NCBI RefSeq assembly: GCF_019468465.1
Contig: NZ_CP080519.1
Location: 682,001-746,000, forward strand
Length of the DNA: 64,000 bases
Origin: Amycolatopsis sp. DSM 110486
GTDB taxonomy: Bacteria; Actinomycetota; Actinomycetes; Mycobacteriales; Pseudonocardiaceae
Direction: 5' to 3'
The notes beneath the pieces are model-generated. The model searched no databases. It had not been told where the DNA came from and saw only the letters and a program-made list of their open reading frames with translations. Numbering within the stretch: position 1 is the stretch's first letter; every line of letters starts with the position of its first letter. The translations under genes were made by a program, and so were the position numbers. Shown in pieces: positions 28,705 to 39,035 of the stretch.

Positions 28705-29319
28705 TCAGCCGGTGATCCCCGCGTTGTACGCATACAGCCGCCAGGCGCCGTCGCGGCGGCCGAGCTCCACCCAGTGGCAGTTCATGATCCCGCCGAGCGA
28801 CGGCCAGATCTCGATCGGCAGGCCGAGCAGCTTCGCCGTAAGCGCCACGATCAGACCGCCGTGCGACGCGAGCAGCACCGACTCGCCGGCGTCGGAATTC
28901 GGCTGCAGCAGGTCGTTCACGACCTCGCCCGCGCGCCCCGCGACGTCCACTCGGGACTCTCCGCCCGGCGGCGCCCACGCGGCGTCGGTGCGCCACTTGT
29001 CGCGCTCACCGGGGTAGGCGGCGTCGACCTCGGGGCCGGTCATGCCCTGCCACTCACCCAGGTGCGTCTCGCGCAGCCGCTTGTCGATGCGCAGCGGCAC
29101 GCCGATGGCTTCGCTGAGGACGGTGGCCGTGTCGGTCGCGCGGTGCAGGTCCGACGCGATCACCAGATCGGGCGAGAACCGCGCGAGGGCCGGAACGGCG
29201 AAGCGCGCCTGGTTCCAGCCGACCGGGGTCAGCGCGGAGTCGAGGTGTCCCTGCATGCGGCCGGCGGCGTTGTAGTCCGTTTCGCCGTGCCGCCAGAGCA
29301 GCAGCCGCTTCAGGCTCAC
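28705..29319 (-). CDS. gpgP: Histidine phosphatase, glucosyl-3-phosphoglycerate phosphatase (GpgP)-like
   Basis: This 204-residue phosphoglycerate-mutase-fold phosphatase has LLLWRHGETDYNAAGRMQGH at the N-terminus and the second catalytic His in LLASHGGLIVALT. In the mycobacterial order this gene (Rv2419c) dephosphorylates glucosyl-3-phosphoglycerate. The GTG at 29319 overlaps the rsfS stop by four bases; an in-frame upstream extension lies inside rsfS and is not real. Confidence 0.87.
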   Translation of the reverse strand: MSLKRLLLWRHGETDYNAAGRMQGHLDSALTPVGWNQARFAVPALARFSPDLVIASDLHRATDTATVLSEAIGVPLRIDKRLRETHLGEWQGMTGPEVDAAYPGERDKWRTDAAWAPPGGESRVDVAGRAGEVVNDLLQPNSDAGESVLLASHGGLIVALTAKLLGLPIEIWPSLGGIMNCHWVELGRRDGAWRLYAYNAGITG

Positions 29320-29735
29320 GCGTCCAGGCCGTCCGCGCTGTCCGCGGCGGCGTCGCGATCGGCCGCGGCGGCGGGCTCGAGCCCTTCGACCTCGATGCGC
29401 GGGCAGTCCTTCCACAGCCGCTCCAGGCCGTAGAACGAGCGCTCTTCCTGGTGCTGCACGTGGACGACGACGTCGACGTAGTCCAGCAGCACCCAGCGGC
29501 CTTCGCGGGCACCTTCGCGGCGGACCGGCTTGTGCCCGCCGATGCGCAGCTTCTCCTCGACGTTGTCGACGATCGCACCGACCTGCCGCTCATTGGCCGC
29601 GGACGCGATCACGAAAGCGTCGGTGATCACGAGCTGGTCGGACACGTCCAGCACGACCACGTCGCTGGCCAGCTTGTCGGCTGCCGCGTGCGCGGCCGCG
29701 ACGGCCAGCTCTCGTGCCTCGGACGTCGCTGCCAC
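29316..29735 (-). CDS. rsfS: Ribosomal silencing factor RsfS
   Basis: This 139-residue protein binds L14 and blocks subunit joining in starvation. It shows LASDVVVLDVSDQLVITDAFVIAS, ANERQVGAIVDNVEEKL, and the WVLLDYVDVVVHVQHQEERSFYGLERLW signature. The start is a GTG preceded by AAGGAG. It is followed directly by gpgP with a 4-base overlap and preceded by nadD by 45 bases. Confidence 0.97.
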   Translation of the reverse strand: MAATSEARELAVAAAHAAADKLASDVVVLDVSDQLVITDAFVIASAANERQVGAIVDNVEEKLRIGGHKPVRREGAREGRWVLLDYVDVVVHVQHQEERSFYGLERLWKDCPRIEVEGLEPAAAADRDAAADSADGLDA

Positions 29736-29780
29736 AGTGCTCCTTCAGGGTTCGGGGTACGCCCGGACGAGGGTACCCGG

Positions 29781-30380
29781 TCACTCACCTCGGTCTTTGC
29801 GGTACAGGTCCTTCTTGGCGATGTAGCGGACTACGCCGTCGGGCACGAGGTACCAGACGGGCTCGCCGCGCTCCACCCGCTCGCGGCAGGCGGTGGACGA
29901 GATCGCCATCGCCGTGACCTCGACGAGGCTGACCTTGCCGCTCGGCAGGTGGTGGGAGTTGAGGCGATAGCCGGGGCGCGTGACGCCGATGAAGTGCGCG
30001 AAGTTGAACAGCTCGTCGGCCTTGTGCCAGGTGAGGATCTGCTCCAGCGCGTCGGCGCCGGTGATGAAGAACAGCTGGTCGTCCGGGTACTCCTCGTGCA
30101 GGTCCCGCAACGTGTCGACGGTGTAGGTCTGGCCGCCGCGGTCGATGTCGACGCGGCTCACGGAGAACACCGGGTTGGACGCGGTGGCGATCACCGTCAT
30201 CAGGTAGCGGTCCTCGGCGCGGGTCACGACGCGCTCGGACTTCTGCCACGGCTGCCCGGTCGGGACGAAGATGACCTCGTCCAGCGCGAAGCGCGACTGG
30301 ACCTCGCTGGCCGCGACGAGGTGACCGTGGTGCACGGGGTCGAACGTGCCGCCCATGACCCCGATCCGGCGTGGTGACAT
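29781..30380 (-). CDS. nadD: Nicotinate-nucleotide adenylyltransferase
   Basis: This 199-residue enzyme joins nicotinate mononucleotide with ATP to make deamido-NAD. The nucleotidyltransferase signature [15 protein letters not shown] is at the N-terminus and the second motif [11 protein letters not shown] near the C-terminus. The ATG at 30380 is right before [11 protein letters not shown], giving family length. It heads the nadD-rsfS-gpgP-octT-degV run. Confidence 0.97.
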   Translation of the reverse strand: MSPRRIGVMGGTFDPVHHGHLVAASEVQSRFALDEVIFVPTGQPWQKSERVVTRAEDRYLMTVIATASNPVFSVSRVDIDRGGQTYTVDTLRDLHEEYPDDQLFFITGADALEQILTWHKADELFNFAHFIGVTRPGYRLNSHHLPSGKVSLVEVTAMAISSTACRERVERGEPVWYLVPDGVVRYIAKKDLYRKDRGE

Positions 30381-30804
30381 AGCCGGTGAGCCTAATACGC
30401 GCGGGCGCGCGAGACCTGCCCATTCGGGCTGCGATGTGCGTGCTGTGCTGCTCGTTACCCAACCCACCACAGCCATGGCGGGAACAGTTGCCGGGCGTGG
30501 AAGCGTCCGGATGGGTGCCCGCCTGCGTTTGGTCGGATCGGCAACGCGCGGACCCGGCCTTCCCGCTCCCCAGGAGAAGGCCGGGGCCCGTGCGCCACGC
30601 TCCGGCGGTCAAGGGGGCATCGCCGGGCGACCGGTCACCTCCCCCGAGAGGCACCGGTCGCCGAGGAGAGCTCGGAACGCCTGGCGCCTTACACGAGTCT
30701 TGTTTGTGACTTGAATCACACAACTGTGGGTATTCGATCGCGAACGGTCCGTTCGTGCCTCGTCCGGCTCCCGTTCTGTCGGCCGCATGGGGTAGACCGG
30801 GGAC
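30381..30804. other. 424-base divergent intergenic region with two hairpins
   Basis: This region separates nadD (-) from the helicase gene (+). It contains two strong stem-loops: CCCGGCCTTC/GAAGGCCGGG at 30553-30585 and GGCGACCGGT/ACCGGTCGCC at 30626-30662, plus a CRP-like site at 30705-30720. No reading frame here looks coding. It could hold a small structured RNA or simply promoters. Confidence 0.5.
30705..30720. promoter_or_regulatory. Candidate CRP/GlxR-type binding site
   Basis: TGTGA-N6-TCACA is a perfect match to the half-sites bound by CRP-family regulators in Actinobacteria and E. coli. The symmetry extends one base further on the left as T/A-rich sequence. It lies about 85 bases upstream of the helicase start codon. 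Confidence 0.6.
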
Positions 30805-32913
30805 GTGGACACCACCGAAGCCCTTCGCGAGCGTGCCGAGACCCTGCTGCGGTCGCTCGCCGGCGAAACCGCGACCCTGCGCGAAGACCAGTGGACGGCG
30901 ATCGAGGCCCTCGTCGCCCACCACCGGCGCGCGCTCGTCGTGCAGCGCACCGGGTGGGGCAAGTCGGCCGTGTACTTCCTGGCCACGGCCCTGCTTCGTG
31001 AGCAGGGCGCCGGTCCGACCGTCATCGTCTCGCCCCTGCTCGCGCTCATGCGCAACCAGATCTCGGCGGCCGCGCGCGCCGGGATCCACGCGGCCACGAT
31101 CAACTCGGCCAACGCGCAGGAGTGGGACCAGGTGCAGGCGTCGGTCGTTGCCGGCGACGTCGACGTGCTCCTGGTGAGCCCCGAACGGCTCAACAACCCC
31201 GATTTCCGCGACGCCGTGCTGCCGAAGCTCACCGCGAGCGCCGGGCTGCTCGTGGTGGACGAGGCGCACTGCATCTCGGACTGGGGCCACGACTTCCGGC
31301 CCGACTACCGCCGGCTGCGCACGCTGCTGGGCGACCTGCCCGACGGCGTGCCGGTGCTGGCCACGACGGCGACGGCCAACGACCGCGTGGCCACCGACGT
31401 CGCCGACCAGCTGGGCATCGGCACCGGCGGCGACACGCTCGTGCTGCGCGGTCCGCTCGACCGCGAGAGCTTGCGGCTGGCCGTGGCCGAACTGCCGACG
31501 GATCAGGCGCGTCTGGCGTGGCTCGCCGAGCACCTGGCCGAGCTGCCCGGGTCCGGCATCATCTACACGCTCACGGTCGCGGCGGCCCACGACGTCGCGG
31601 CGCTGCTCGGTGAGCGCGGCTACCCGGTGGCGGCGTACACGGGCAAGACCGACCCGGCCGACCGACAGGCCGCGGAAGACGACCTGCTGGCCAACCGGGT
31701 CAAGGCGCTCGTGGCCACGTCGGCGCTCGGGATGGGCTTCGACAAGCCGGACCTCGGGTTCGTGGTGCACCTGGGCGCGCCGTCGTCGCCGATCGCCTAC
31801 TACCAGCAGGTCGGGCGCGCGGGCCGCGGTGTGGAGCGCGCGGAGGTCGTGCTGCTGCCGGGCCGCGAGGACAAGGCGATCTGGGCGTACTTCGGCTCGC
31901 TGGCGTTCCCCGACGAGCTGCGGGTGTCGCAGGTGCTGAACTCGCTCGCGTACGCCGACCGTCCACTGTCGACTGCCGCGCTGGAGCCGACCGTGGAGCT
32001 GTCGCGCTCGCGGCTGGAGATGGTGCTGAAAGTGCTCGACGTCGACGGCGCGGTGCGGCGCGTGCGCGGCGGATGGGAGAGCACGGGCCAGGAATGGCAG
32101 TACGACCGCGACCGCTACGCCCGGGTCGCGAAAGCGCGCGAGGCCGAGCAGTCGGCGATGCTCGGCTACATCGCCACGACCGGCTGCCGCATGGAGTACC
32201 TGCGCCGCCAGCTCGACGACCCGGACGCGGCGCCGTGCGGCCGCTGCGACAACTGCACCGGGCAGCACTGGGACACCGCGGTGTCGGAGGAGGTCGTGGG
32301 CGCCACGCGCGAACGGCTGGACCGGCCGGGCGTCGAGGTGGCGCCGCGCAAGCAGTGGCCCAGCGGAATGAAGGGCCTCGACGTGCCGCTGTCGGGCCGC
32401 ATCGCCGCCACCGAGCAGGCCGAGCCGGGTCAGGTGCTGGGCCGCCTCACCGACGTCGGCTGGGGCTCGCGGCTGCGCGAGCTCGTCGGGCCGGGCGCGG
32501 CGGACGACGTGGTTCCGGAGTCGGTGTTCCAGGCCTGTGTGAAGGTCCTGGCGGCGTGGCCGTGGGCGGAGCGCCCGACGGCCGTCGTGGCCGTGCCGTC
32601 GGCGACCCGGCCGGTCCTGGTGGCGAACCTGGCGGAGCGGCTCGCGACCATCGGCCGCCTGGAGCACCTCGGCACGCTTGACTCCGCCGGCCCACCCCCG
32701 CGGCAGGCCAACAGCGCCCAGCGCCTCGCCGACCTCTGGCAGCGCCTCGCCTTGCCCGACGACGTCGCCGCCCGCGTCGTCGACACCCCCGGCCCCATCC
32801 TCCTCGTGGACGACGTCATCGACACCGGCTGGACGATGACCTTGGCTTCCCGCCTCCTCCGCAAGGCGGGAGCGAAGGCGGTGTTGCCGTTCGGTTTGGC
32901 CAGCACCTCCTGA
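30805..32913 (+). CDS. RecQ-like DNA helicase fused to a phosphoribosyltransferase-like domain
   Basis: This 702-residue protein has a superfamily 2 helicase core: Walker A variant RTGWGKS near 48-54, VVDEAHCISDWGHDFRPDYR, a TSALGMGFDKPDL motif and QQVGRAGRG for motif VI, then a RecQ-type zinc cluster (Cys ... CGRCDNC). The last ~140 residues carry a PRPP-loop motif LLVDDVIDTGWT (about 667-677), as in type I phosphoribosyltransferases and ComF. The start is a GTG at 30805. It probably unwinds DNA; the role of the PRTase domain is unknown. Confidence 0.9.
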   Translation: MDTTEALRERAETLLRSLAGETATLREDQWTAIEALVAHHRRALVVQRTGWGKSAVYFLATALLREQGAGPTVIVSPLLALMRNQISAAARAGIHAATINSANAQEWDQVQASVVAGDVDVLLVSPERLNNPDFRDAVLPKLTASAGLLVVDEAHCISDWGHDFRPDYRRLRTLLGDLPDGVPVLATTATANDRVATDVADQLGIGTGGDTLVLRGPLDRESLRLAVAELPTDQARLAWLAEHLAELPGSGIIYTLTVAAAHDVAALLGERGYPVAAYTGKTDPADRQAAEDDLLANRVKALVATSALGMGFDKPDLGFVVHLGAPSSPIAYYQQVGRAGRGVERAEVVLLPGREDKAIWAYFGSLAFPDELRVSQVLNSLAYADRPLSTAALEPTVELSRSRLEMVLKVLDVDGAVRRVRGGWESTGQEWQYDRDRYARVAKAREAEQSAMLGYIATTGCRMEYLRRQLDDPDAAPCGRCDNCTGQHWDTAVSEEVVGATRERLDRPGVEVAPRKQWPSGMKGLDVPLSGRIAATEQAEPGQVLGRLTDVGWGSRLRELVGPGAADDVVPESVFQACVKVLAAWPWAERPTAVVAVPSATRPVLVANLAERLATIGRLEHLGTLDSAGPPPRQANSAQRLADLWQRLALPDDVAARVVDTPGPILLVDDVIDTGWTMTLASRLLRKAGAKAVLPFGLASTS

Positions 32914-33052
32914 CTCGGGGGGAAGGCCGCGACCACGGGTCCAGACCAGCGAAGACGTCCAACCAGAACCACTTCCGGTCGGTGAAGAACTACCGATCTC
33001 CCGGCATTTCTGGCACAGTGCCCTTCCACCCGAGCGGGACGTGGAGGTCGCC

Positions 33053-34342
33053 ATGGCCGGATCGACGGCGGAGGTCGCGACGAGGCACCGGTTGCCGGTG
33101 CGGAAGTTGTTCGCCGCCAGTGCCGGGAATGCGCTGGAGTGGTTCGACTGGACGATCTACGCGACGTTCAGCATCTACTTCGCGGGCGCGTTCTTCCCCT
33201 CCGGCAACGAAGCGCTGGCGTTGATCAACACGTTCGCGACCTACGCGCTCGCGTTCTTCTTCCGGCCGCTGGGCGGGGTGCTGCTCGGGCGGTTCGCGGA
33301 CGTGCACGGGCGCAAGCCGGCCATGATCCTGACCATCGCGCTCATGGCGGGCGGGTCGGTGGCGATCGCGGTGCTGCCGACGTTCGCGCAGGTGGGCTGG
33401 CTCGCGCCGGTGCTGTTGCTGCTCGCAAGGGTGGCGCAGGGGATTTCGCTGGGTGGCGAGGTGTCGAACGCCTCGGCGTACCTCGGGGAGATCGCGCCGG
33501 CGAAGAGGCGCGGGCGGTACTCGTCGTTCTTCTACATCTCCACCGGGTCGGCGGTGCTGATCGCGACTGTGCTGGGGTTCGTGCTGGCGCGGACGATGGA
33601 CAAGGCGCAGCTCGCTTCGTTCGGCTGGCGTATCCCGTTCCTGCTGGGCGGGGTGCTGGGGCTCGTCGGATTGTGGTTGCGGCGCAGCCTCGCGGAAACC
33701 GAGCTGTTCGAACAGAAGAAGGAGCAGGCGCGACGCGTCGAGCGACCGTTGCTGACCACGCTGACGCATCACCCCAAGGCCGTCGGGCAGCTCGTGGGCT
33801 TCACGATGCTGTCCACACTTTGCTACTACACCTTCTTCAGCGCCCTCACCTCCTTCGCCGTGAAGACGCGCGGGGCGAGCGACGTCGACGTGTTCCTCGC
33901 GCTCTCGATCGCCACCGCGCTGTTCGTGGCGCTGCAGTACCCGATGGGCGCGCTCGCCGACCGCGTCGGGCGCCGGCCGCAGCTGCTCGTGTGGTCGGGC
34001 GCAACGGCGCTGGTGATCGTGCCACTGTCGTTCCTCGTGCGGCCCGGGCTCGGCGGTCTGCTCGTGGTGTTCTGCGTGGGGCTGGGCCTCTACACGGCGA
34101 TGACGTCGCTCGCGCCCGCGATCATGAGCGAGCTCTTCCCGACCGAGCTGCGCGGACTGGGCATCGGGGCTTGGTACAACCTCACCGTCGCGCTGTTCGG
34201 CGGGACCGCACCCCTGGTGCTCAGCGCGCTGTCCGCGGCCGGCGCGGCCACGGCGTTCTTCTGGTACGTCGCGGTCGCCGCGGCCATCGCGTTCCTCGTG
34301 GTGCTGCGCCTGCCCGAGACGAAGGGCAGCGAACTGCGGTAA
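33053..34342 (+). CDS. MFS transporter, metabolite:H+ symporter (MHS) family
   Basis: This 429-residue twelve-helix transporter starts with the MHS pattern ASAGNALEWFDWTIYATFSIYFA, has the MFS loop motif GRFADVHGRKPAM, RVAQGISLGGEVSNASAYLGEIAP, and a second loop ADRVGRRPQL. Family members take up alpha-ketoglutarate, citrate, shikimate or proline/betaine. GGAGG lies six bases before the ATG at 33053. It precedes argS by 70 bases on the same strand. Confidence 0.9.
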   Translation: MAGSTAEVATRHRLPVRKLFAASAGNALEWFDWTIYATFSIYFAGAFFPSGNEALALINTFATYALAFFFRPLGGVLLGRFADVHGRKPAMILTIALMAGGSVAIAVLPTFAQVGWLAPVLLLLARVAQGISLGGEVSNASAYLGEIAPAKRRGRYSSFFYISTGSAVLIATVLGFVLARTMDKAQLASFGWRIPFLLGGVLGLVGLWLRRSLAETELFEQKKEQARRVERPLLTTLTHHPKAVGQLVGFTMLSTLCYYTFFSALTSFAVKTRGASDVDVFLALSIATALFVALQYPMGALADRVGRRPQLLVWSGATALVIVPLSFLVRPGLGGLLVVFCVGLGLYTAMTSLAPAIMSELFPTELRGLGIGAWYNLTVALFGGTAPLVLSALSAAGAATAFFWYVAVAAAIAFLVVLRLPETKGSELR

Positions 34343-34412
34343 TCCCCTCGAGCCCGCTTCGGCCGAGTCGCTACGCTGCGGCGAATCGACTACGCGAAGA
34401 AGGAGGGACACC

Positions 34413-36140
<1,728 letters not shown>

Positions 36141-36180
36141 TCGCGGGCGCTCCGGCGGGACCCCGTTGTCCCGCCGGGGC

Positions 36181-36915
36181 TCAGATCTGCGCCTGTCCCC
36201 CGTCGACGAACCACTCGGCGCCGTTGACGAAGGACGACGCGTCGGAGGCCAGGAACGTGGCCACCGAGGCGATTTCGTCCGGCTCGCCGAGCCGACCGAG
36301 GGGAACCTGCTCGACGAGCTGGGGCAGCATCGGCCCGAGCGCGCCCACCAAACCGGGCGTCTCGGTCGGGCCGGGGCTGAGCACGTTGATGCGGAACTTC
36401 CGCGCGGCCGCGTGCTGGGCCCAGCTGCGCACCAGGTTGCGCACGGCGGCCTTCGACGCACCGTAGACCTCCAGGGGCGCACTCGGCCGGATGGCGCTGG
36501 TGGACCCCGTCACGACGATGGACGCGCCGGCCGAGAGCAGAGGAAGGGCCTTCTGGACCGTGAAGATCACGCCCTTCACGTTGGTACCGAAGGTGTAGTC
36601 GATGGATTCCTCGGTGATGTCCCCGAGCGTTCCCGGCAGGCCGCCGCCGGCGTTGGCGACGAGCACGTCGACGCGGCCCGCCTGCTCGCCCACCACTTCG
36701 TAGAGCCGGTCGAGGTCCGCGGCGACCGCCACGTCGACCCGGACCCCGGTGACCGCCGGGCCGGCCTCAGCGACCGCTGCCTCGAGCTTCTCCTCGTCGC
36801 GACCGGTGATGAACACCCGCGCGCCCTCCGCGGCGAACCGCCGGGCCACGGCCAGGCCGATCCCGCTGTTGCCGCCGGTGACGACCGCGACCTTGTCTGC
36901 CAGCACCCCTGTCAT
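36181..36915 (-). CDS. Classical SDR oxidoreductase
   Basis: This 244-residue protein has VTGGNSGIGLAVA, a VANAGGG motif, VVTGSTSA for the catalytic Ser and VYGASKAAV with the catalytic Tyr and Lys. The C-terminal WFVDGGQAQI is typical of the FabG-like group. The ATG follows GGAGGAG. It is divergent from a TetR gene, with a 48-bp palindrome between them, so it is likely the repressed partner. Confidence 0.9.
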   Translation of the reverse strand: MTGVLADKVAVVTGGNSGIGLAVARRFAAEGARVFITGRDEEKLEAAVAEAGPAVTGVRVDVAVAADLDRLYEVVGEQAGRVDVLVANAGGGLPGTLGDITEESIDYTFGTNVKGVIFTVQKALPLLSAGASIVVTGSTSAIRPSAPLEVYGASKAAVRNLVRSWAQHAAARKFRINVLSPGPTETPGLVGALGPMLPQLVEQVPLGRLGEPDEIASVATFLASDASSFVNGAEWFVDGGQAQI

Positions 36916-36931
36916 GCAACTCCTCCAGTTC

Positions 36932-36979
36932 TTGACTGCTTCGTCCAGAACGCTAGCCCGTTATGGACGAGACAGTCAA
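36932..36979. promoter_or_regulatory. 48-bp concentric palindrome, candidate TetR operator
   Basis: The arms at 36932-36947 and 36964-36979 match at 14 of 16 positions (TTGACTG and TCGTCCA with their complements). An inner AACG/CGTT pair at 36949-36952 and 36959-36962 shares the same centre. It fills most of the 83-base space between the divergent SDR and TetR genes, and both outer ends contain a TTGACT -35-like hexamer, one per direction. Confidence 0.75.
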
Positions 36980-36998
36980 CAACGGTTAGGCTCGCGGC

Positions 36999-37595
36999 GT
37001 GGCGAGACCGCGGAAGTTCGACGAGCGCAAGGTGCTGGACGCGGCCCGGGACCAGTTCTGGCAGGCCGGGTATGCGGGTACGCGCATCGACGAGATCGCC
37101 GAGGTGACGGGCCTCGGCAAGGGCAGCCTGTACGGCGCCTTCGGAGGCAAGCAGGAGCTGTTCCGCCGCGTGTTCGACGACTACTGCACCGCGATCGTCG
37201 ACGCCACCGGGCGCGGCCTGCGCGGGTCCGATGAGGACGCTTACGCCCGCCTGGTCGCACACGTCAACGCCGTCGCCGCGGCCACCGCCGCCGACGTCAC
37301 CCACCACGGCTGCCTCCTCGCCAAGGGCGCCGCCGAACTGGCGGAACACGACGACGTCGTCGCCAGGCGGGCACGGGAAACAGTCGAGGCTTTGCAGGGG
37401 CTGCTGGCCGGCGACATCGCCGCCTGCCAGCGCAACGGCGACCTCGCCGCGGACGCCGACCCGGTCAAGCTGGCGGCCCTGCTGCTGGCCGTCCTGCGCG
37501 GCATCGAGGCAGTCGGCAAGGCGGGCGCGAGCCAGGAAACCCTGCAAGACATCGCGGAAACGGCGATCGCGGTACTCCCCCGACCCGCAACCTGA
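36999..37595 (+). CDS. TetR-family regulator
   Basis: This 198-residue protein has the HTH KVLDAARDQFWQAGYAGTRIDEIAEVTGLGKGSLYGAFGGKQELF and a TetR_C_16/AcrR-like C-terminal domain starting around AHVNAVAAATAADVTHHGCLLAKGAAEL. The start is a GTG at 36999, 20 bases beyond the palindrome. It most likely represses the divergent SDR and itself. Confidence 0.88.
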   Translation: MARPRKFDERKVLDAARDQFWQAGYAGTRIDEIAEVTGLGKGSLYGAFGGKQELFRRVFDDYCTAIVDATGRGLRGSDEDAYARLVAHVNAVAAATAADVTHHGCLLAKGAAELAEHDDVVARRARETVEALQGLLAGDIAACQRNGDLAADADPVKLAALLLAVLRGIEAVGKAGASQETLQDIAETAIAVLPRPAT

Positions 37596-37699
37596 GCCGG
37601 GCAGTCCCACCTTCCGTTGGGTGAGCGGGCTGACGCCCCCACAGCCTGAGCCAAGGCCGGCCCAACTTCCGTGAGTGAGCCGGGCCGACGCCGCCCACT
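37591..37699. repeat. Imperfect tandem duplication of about 54 bases
   Basis: Two units begin CCTGAGCC (37591 and 37645) and share CCCA-CTTCCGT-G-GTGAGC-GGGC-GACGCC. The first contains the TetR stop codon. No function is evident; it may be decayed coding sequence or a recombination product. Confidence 0.55.
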
Positions 37700-37801
37700 G
37701 CAGCGCGGCGGCCGGAAATGCCTACCCGACAAGGAAAGCCGCCGCAGTCCCAGACTTCGAACAGCCCCGCTGCACAGGGGTCGATTCGGCCGCCCCAGCC
37801 G

Positions 37802-39010
37802 TCAGCGGCGGAGTTTCTGGGCAGCGCCGAGAGTCCGGAACATCGTCCGCGTCAGTGCCCGGCCGAGGCGGCTGCCGGAGACGAATTGGTCGGCACTGCG
37901 GGCCGAGGTGCGGACGGCTTTGTCGGCGTACTTGCGCATTTCGCGTTCGTACTCGGCGACGGCCACACCGGCCGCGCGGCCGGAGGTGAGCTTGCGGCAC
38001 AGCAGCTGGGCGTCGCGGAGGGCGGTGTTGGCGCCGATGCCGCGGAAGGGCGTCATGCTGTGGGCGGCGTCGCCGAGGAGAGTGACGGGGCCGGAGGGCC
38101 AGGGGCGGACCGGGACGGACGTGAGGATGGGCAGGCGGCTCACGGTGCCCTCGGGCGAGTCCGAAACCAGCCGCACCAGGTCGGGGTGCCAGTCGCGGAT
38201 CAGGTCGAGCACCAGAGATCGCAGGGCGGCACCGTCCAGTTCGGACAGGTCGGCCGGCAGGTTCCGTGCGCCGTAGGCCCACGTCACGTAGCTGCCGGTG
38301 TTGTCGAACAGCACCGGGTCGAGGTCGGCGGTTTCGTCGTTGACCGCGACCTCCGGGGACAGGTGCGGCGCGGTGAACATGCCGCAGCCGGGTGGGGCCG
38401 CGACGTACACCGGACCGGCGGTGAACCGGCCGGCGCAGCCCGAGAGCGGCGCCTTGCCGACGATCGTGACGATTCCCGTATCCACCCGATTCGCGTGAGG
38501 CAAGAATTGGACACGCACGCGGGAGTTCGCGCCGTCCGCGCCGATCACGAGGTCGGCCGAAGCCGTGGTGCCGTCGGCGAAGTGGAGGGTCACGTCCTTG
38601 GGCCCGGCCTCGTAGCGCACGAACTCCTTGTCGTACCACAGGATTCCCTCGAGGCCGGCCGAAAGCACCTGGTGTAGCGAGATCCGGCTGACGGAGTGGT
38701 GGGCCTTCGCCGGATCCGCCGCGTCCGGTTCGCGCATCACGGCCAGCTCGCGCAACTGCTCCGTGACGAAGGCGAACTCGTGCGCACTCTCCCCCGTCGC
38801 GGCCACGAAACGCTGCCACGCGTCGGGCGGCAGGCACTCGTGCAATGCGGCCGCACCGTGTGGATCGATGTGCACGCGGTAACCCTGCAGCCGCTCGGTC
38901 CGCGTGCGGCTGCGTTCGTACACCGCCACTTCGACACCGGCCCGGACCAGGCCGTGGGCCAGGCACAGGCCACCCGTCCCGCCGCCGACGACGGCAACTC
39001 GCAAGTTCAT
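37802..39010 (-). CDS. FAD-dependent aromatic-type monooxygenase
   Basis: This 402-residue group A flavoprotein monooxygenase has the FAD motif VAVVGGGTGGLCLAHGLVRAG, the DG-type motif LVIGADGANSRVR and the GD motif VTLLGDAAHSMTPFRGIGANTALRDA. Such enzymes hydroxylate phenols or modify antibiotics. The ATG at 39010 follows GAGGGGAAG. It is divergent from a TetR gene with a palindrome and phased repeats between, so induction by its substrate is likely. Confidence 0.9.
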   Translation of the reverse strand: MNLRVAVVGGGTGGLCLAHGLVRAGVEVAVYERSRTRTERLQGYRVHIDPHGAAALHECLPPDAWQRFVAATGESAHEFAFVTEQLRELAVMREPDAADPAKAHHSVSRISLHQVLSAGLEGILWYDKEFVRYEAGPKDVTLHFADGTTASADLVIGADGANSRVRVQFLPHANRVDTGIVTIVGKAPLSGCAGRFTAGPVYVAAPPGCGMFTAPHLSPEVAVNDETADLDPVLFDNTGSYVTWAYGARNLPADLSELDGAALRSLVLDLIRDWHPDLVRLVSDSPEGTVSRLPILTSVPVRPWPSGPVTLLGDAAHSMTPFRGIGANTALRDAQLLCRKLTSGRAAGVAVAEYEREMRKYADKAVRTSARSADQFVSGSRLGRALTRTMFRTLGAAQKLRR

Positions 39011-39035
39011 GGTCTTCCCCTCTCGGACCATTCCA

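Noticed and set aside
30400..30720. Possible c-di-AMP (ydaO) riboswitch before nadD or the helicase
   Set aside because: Hairpins are present, but the conserved GGGGACCC, GGGTGAATC and GAATCCGAC blocks are not found on either strand.
29785..33054. Minus-strand open frame of 1089 codons across nadD and the helicase gene
   Set aside because: It runs through two well-supported genes in the wrong frame and has shadow-type composition.
37606..37700. Possible CRISPR-like or IS repeat
   Set aside because: Only two imperfect adjacent units, no spacers and no cas genes; it is a simple tandem duplication.
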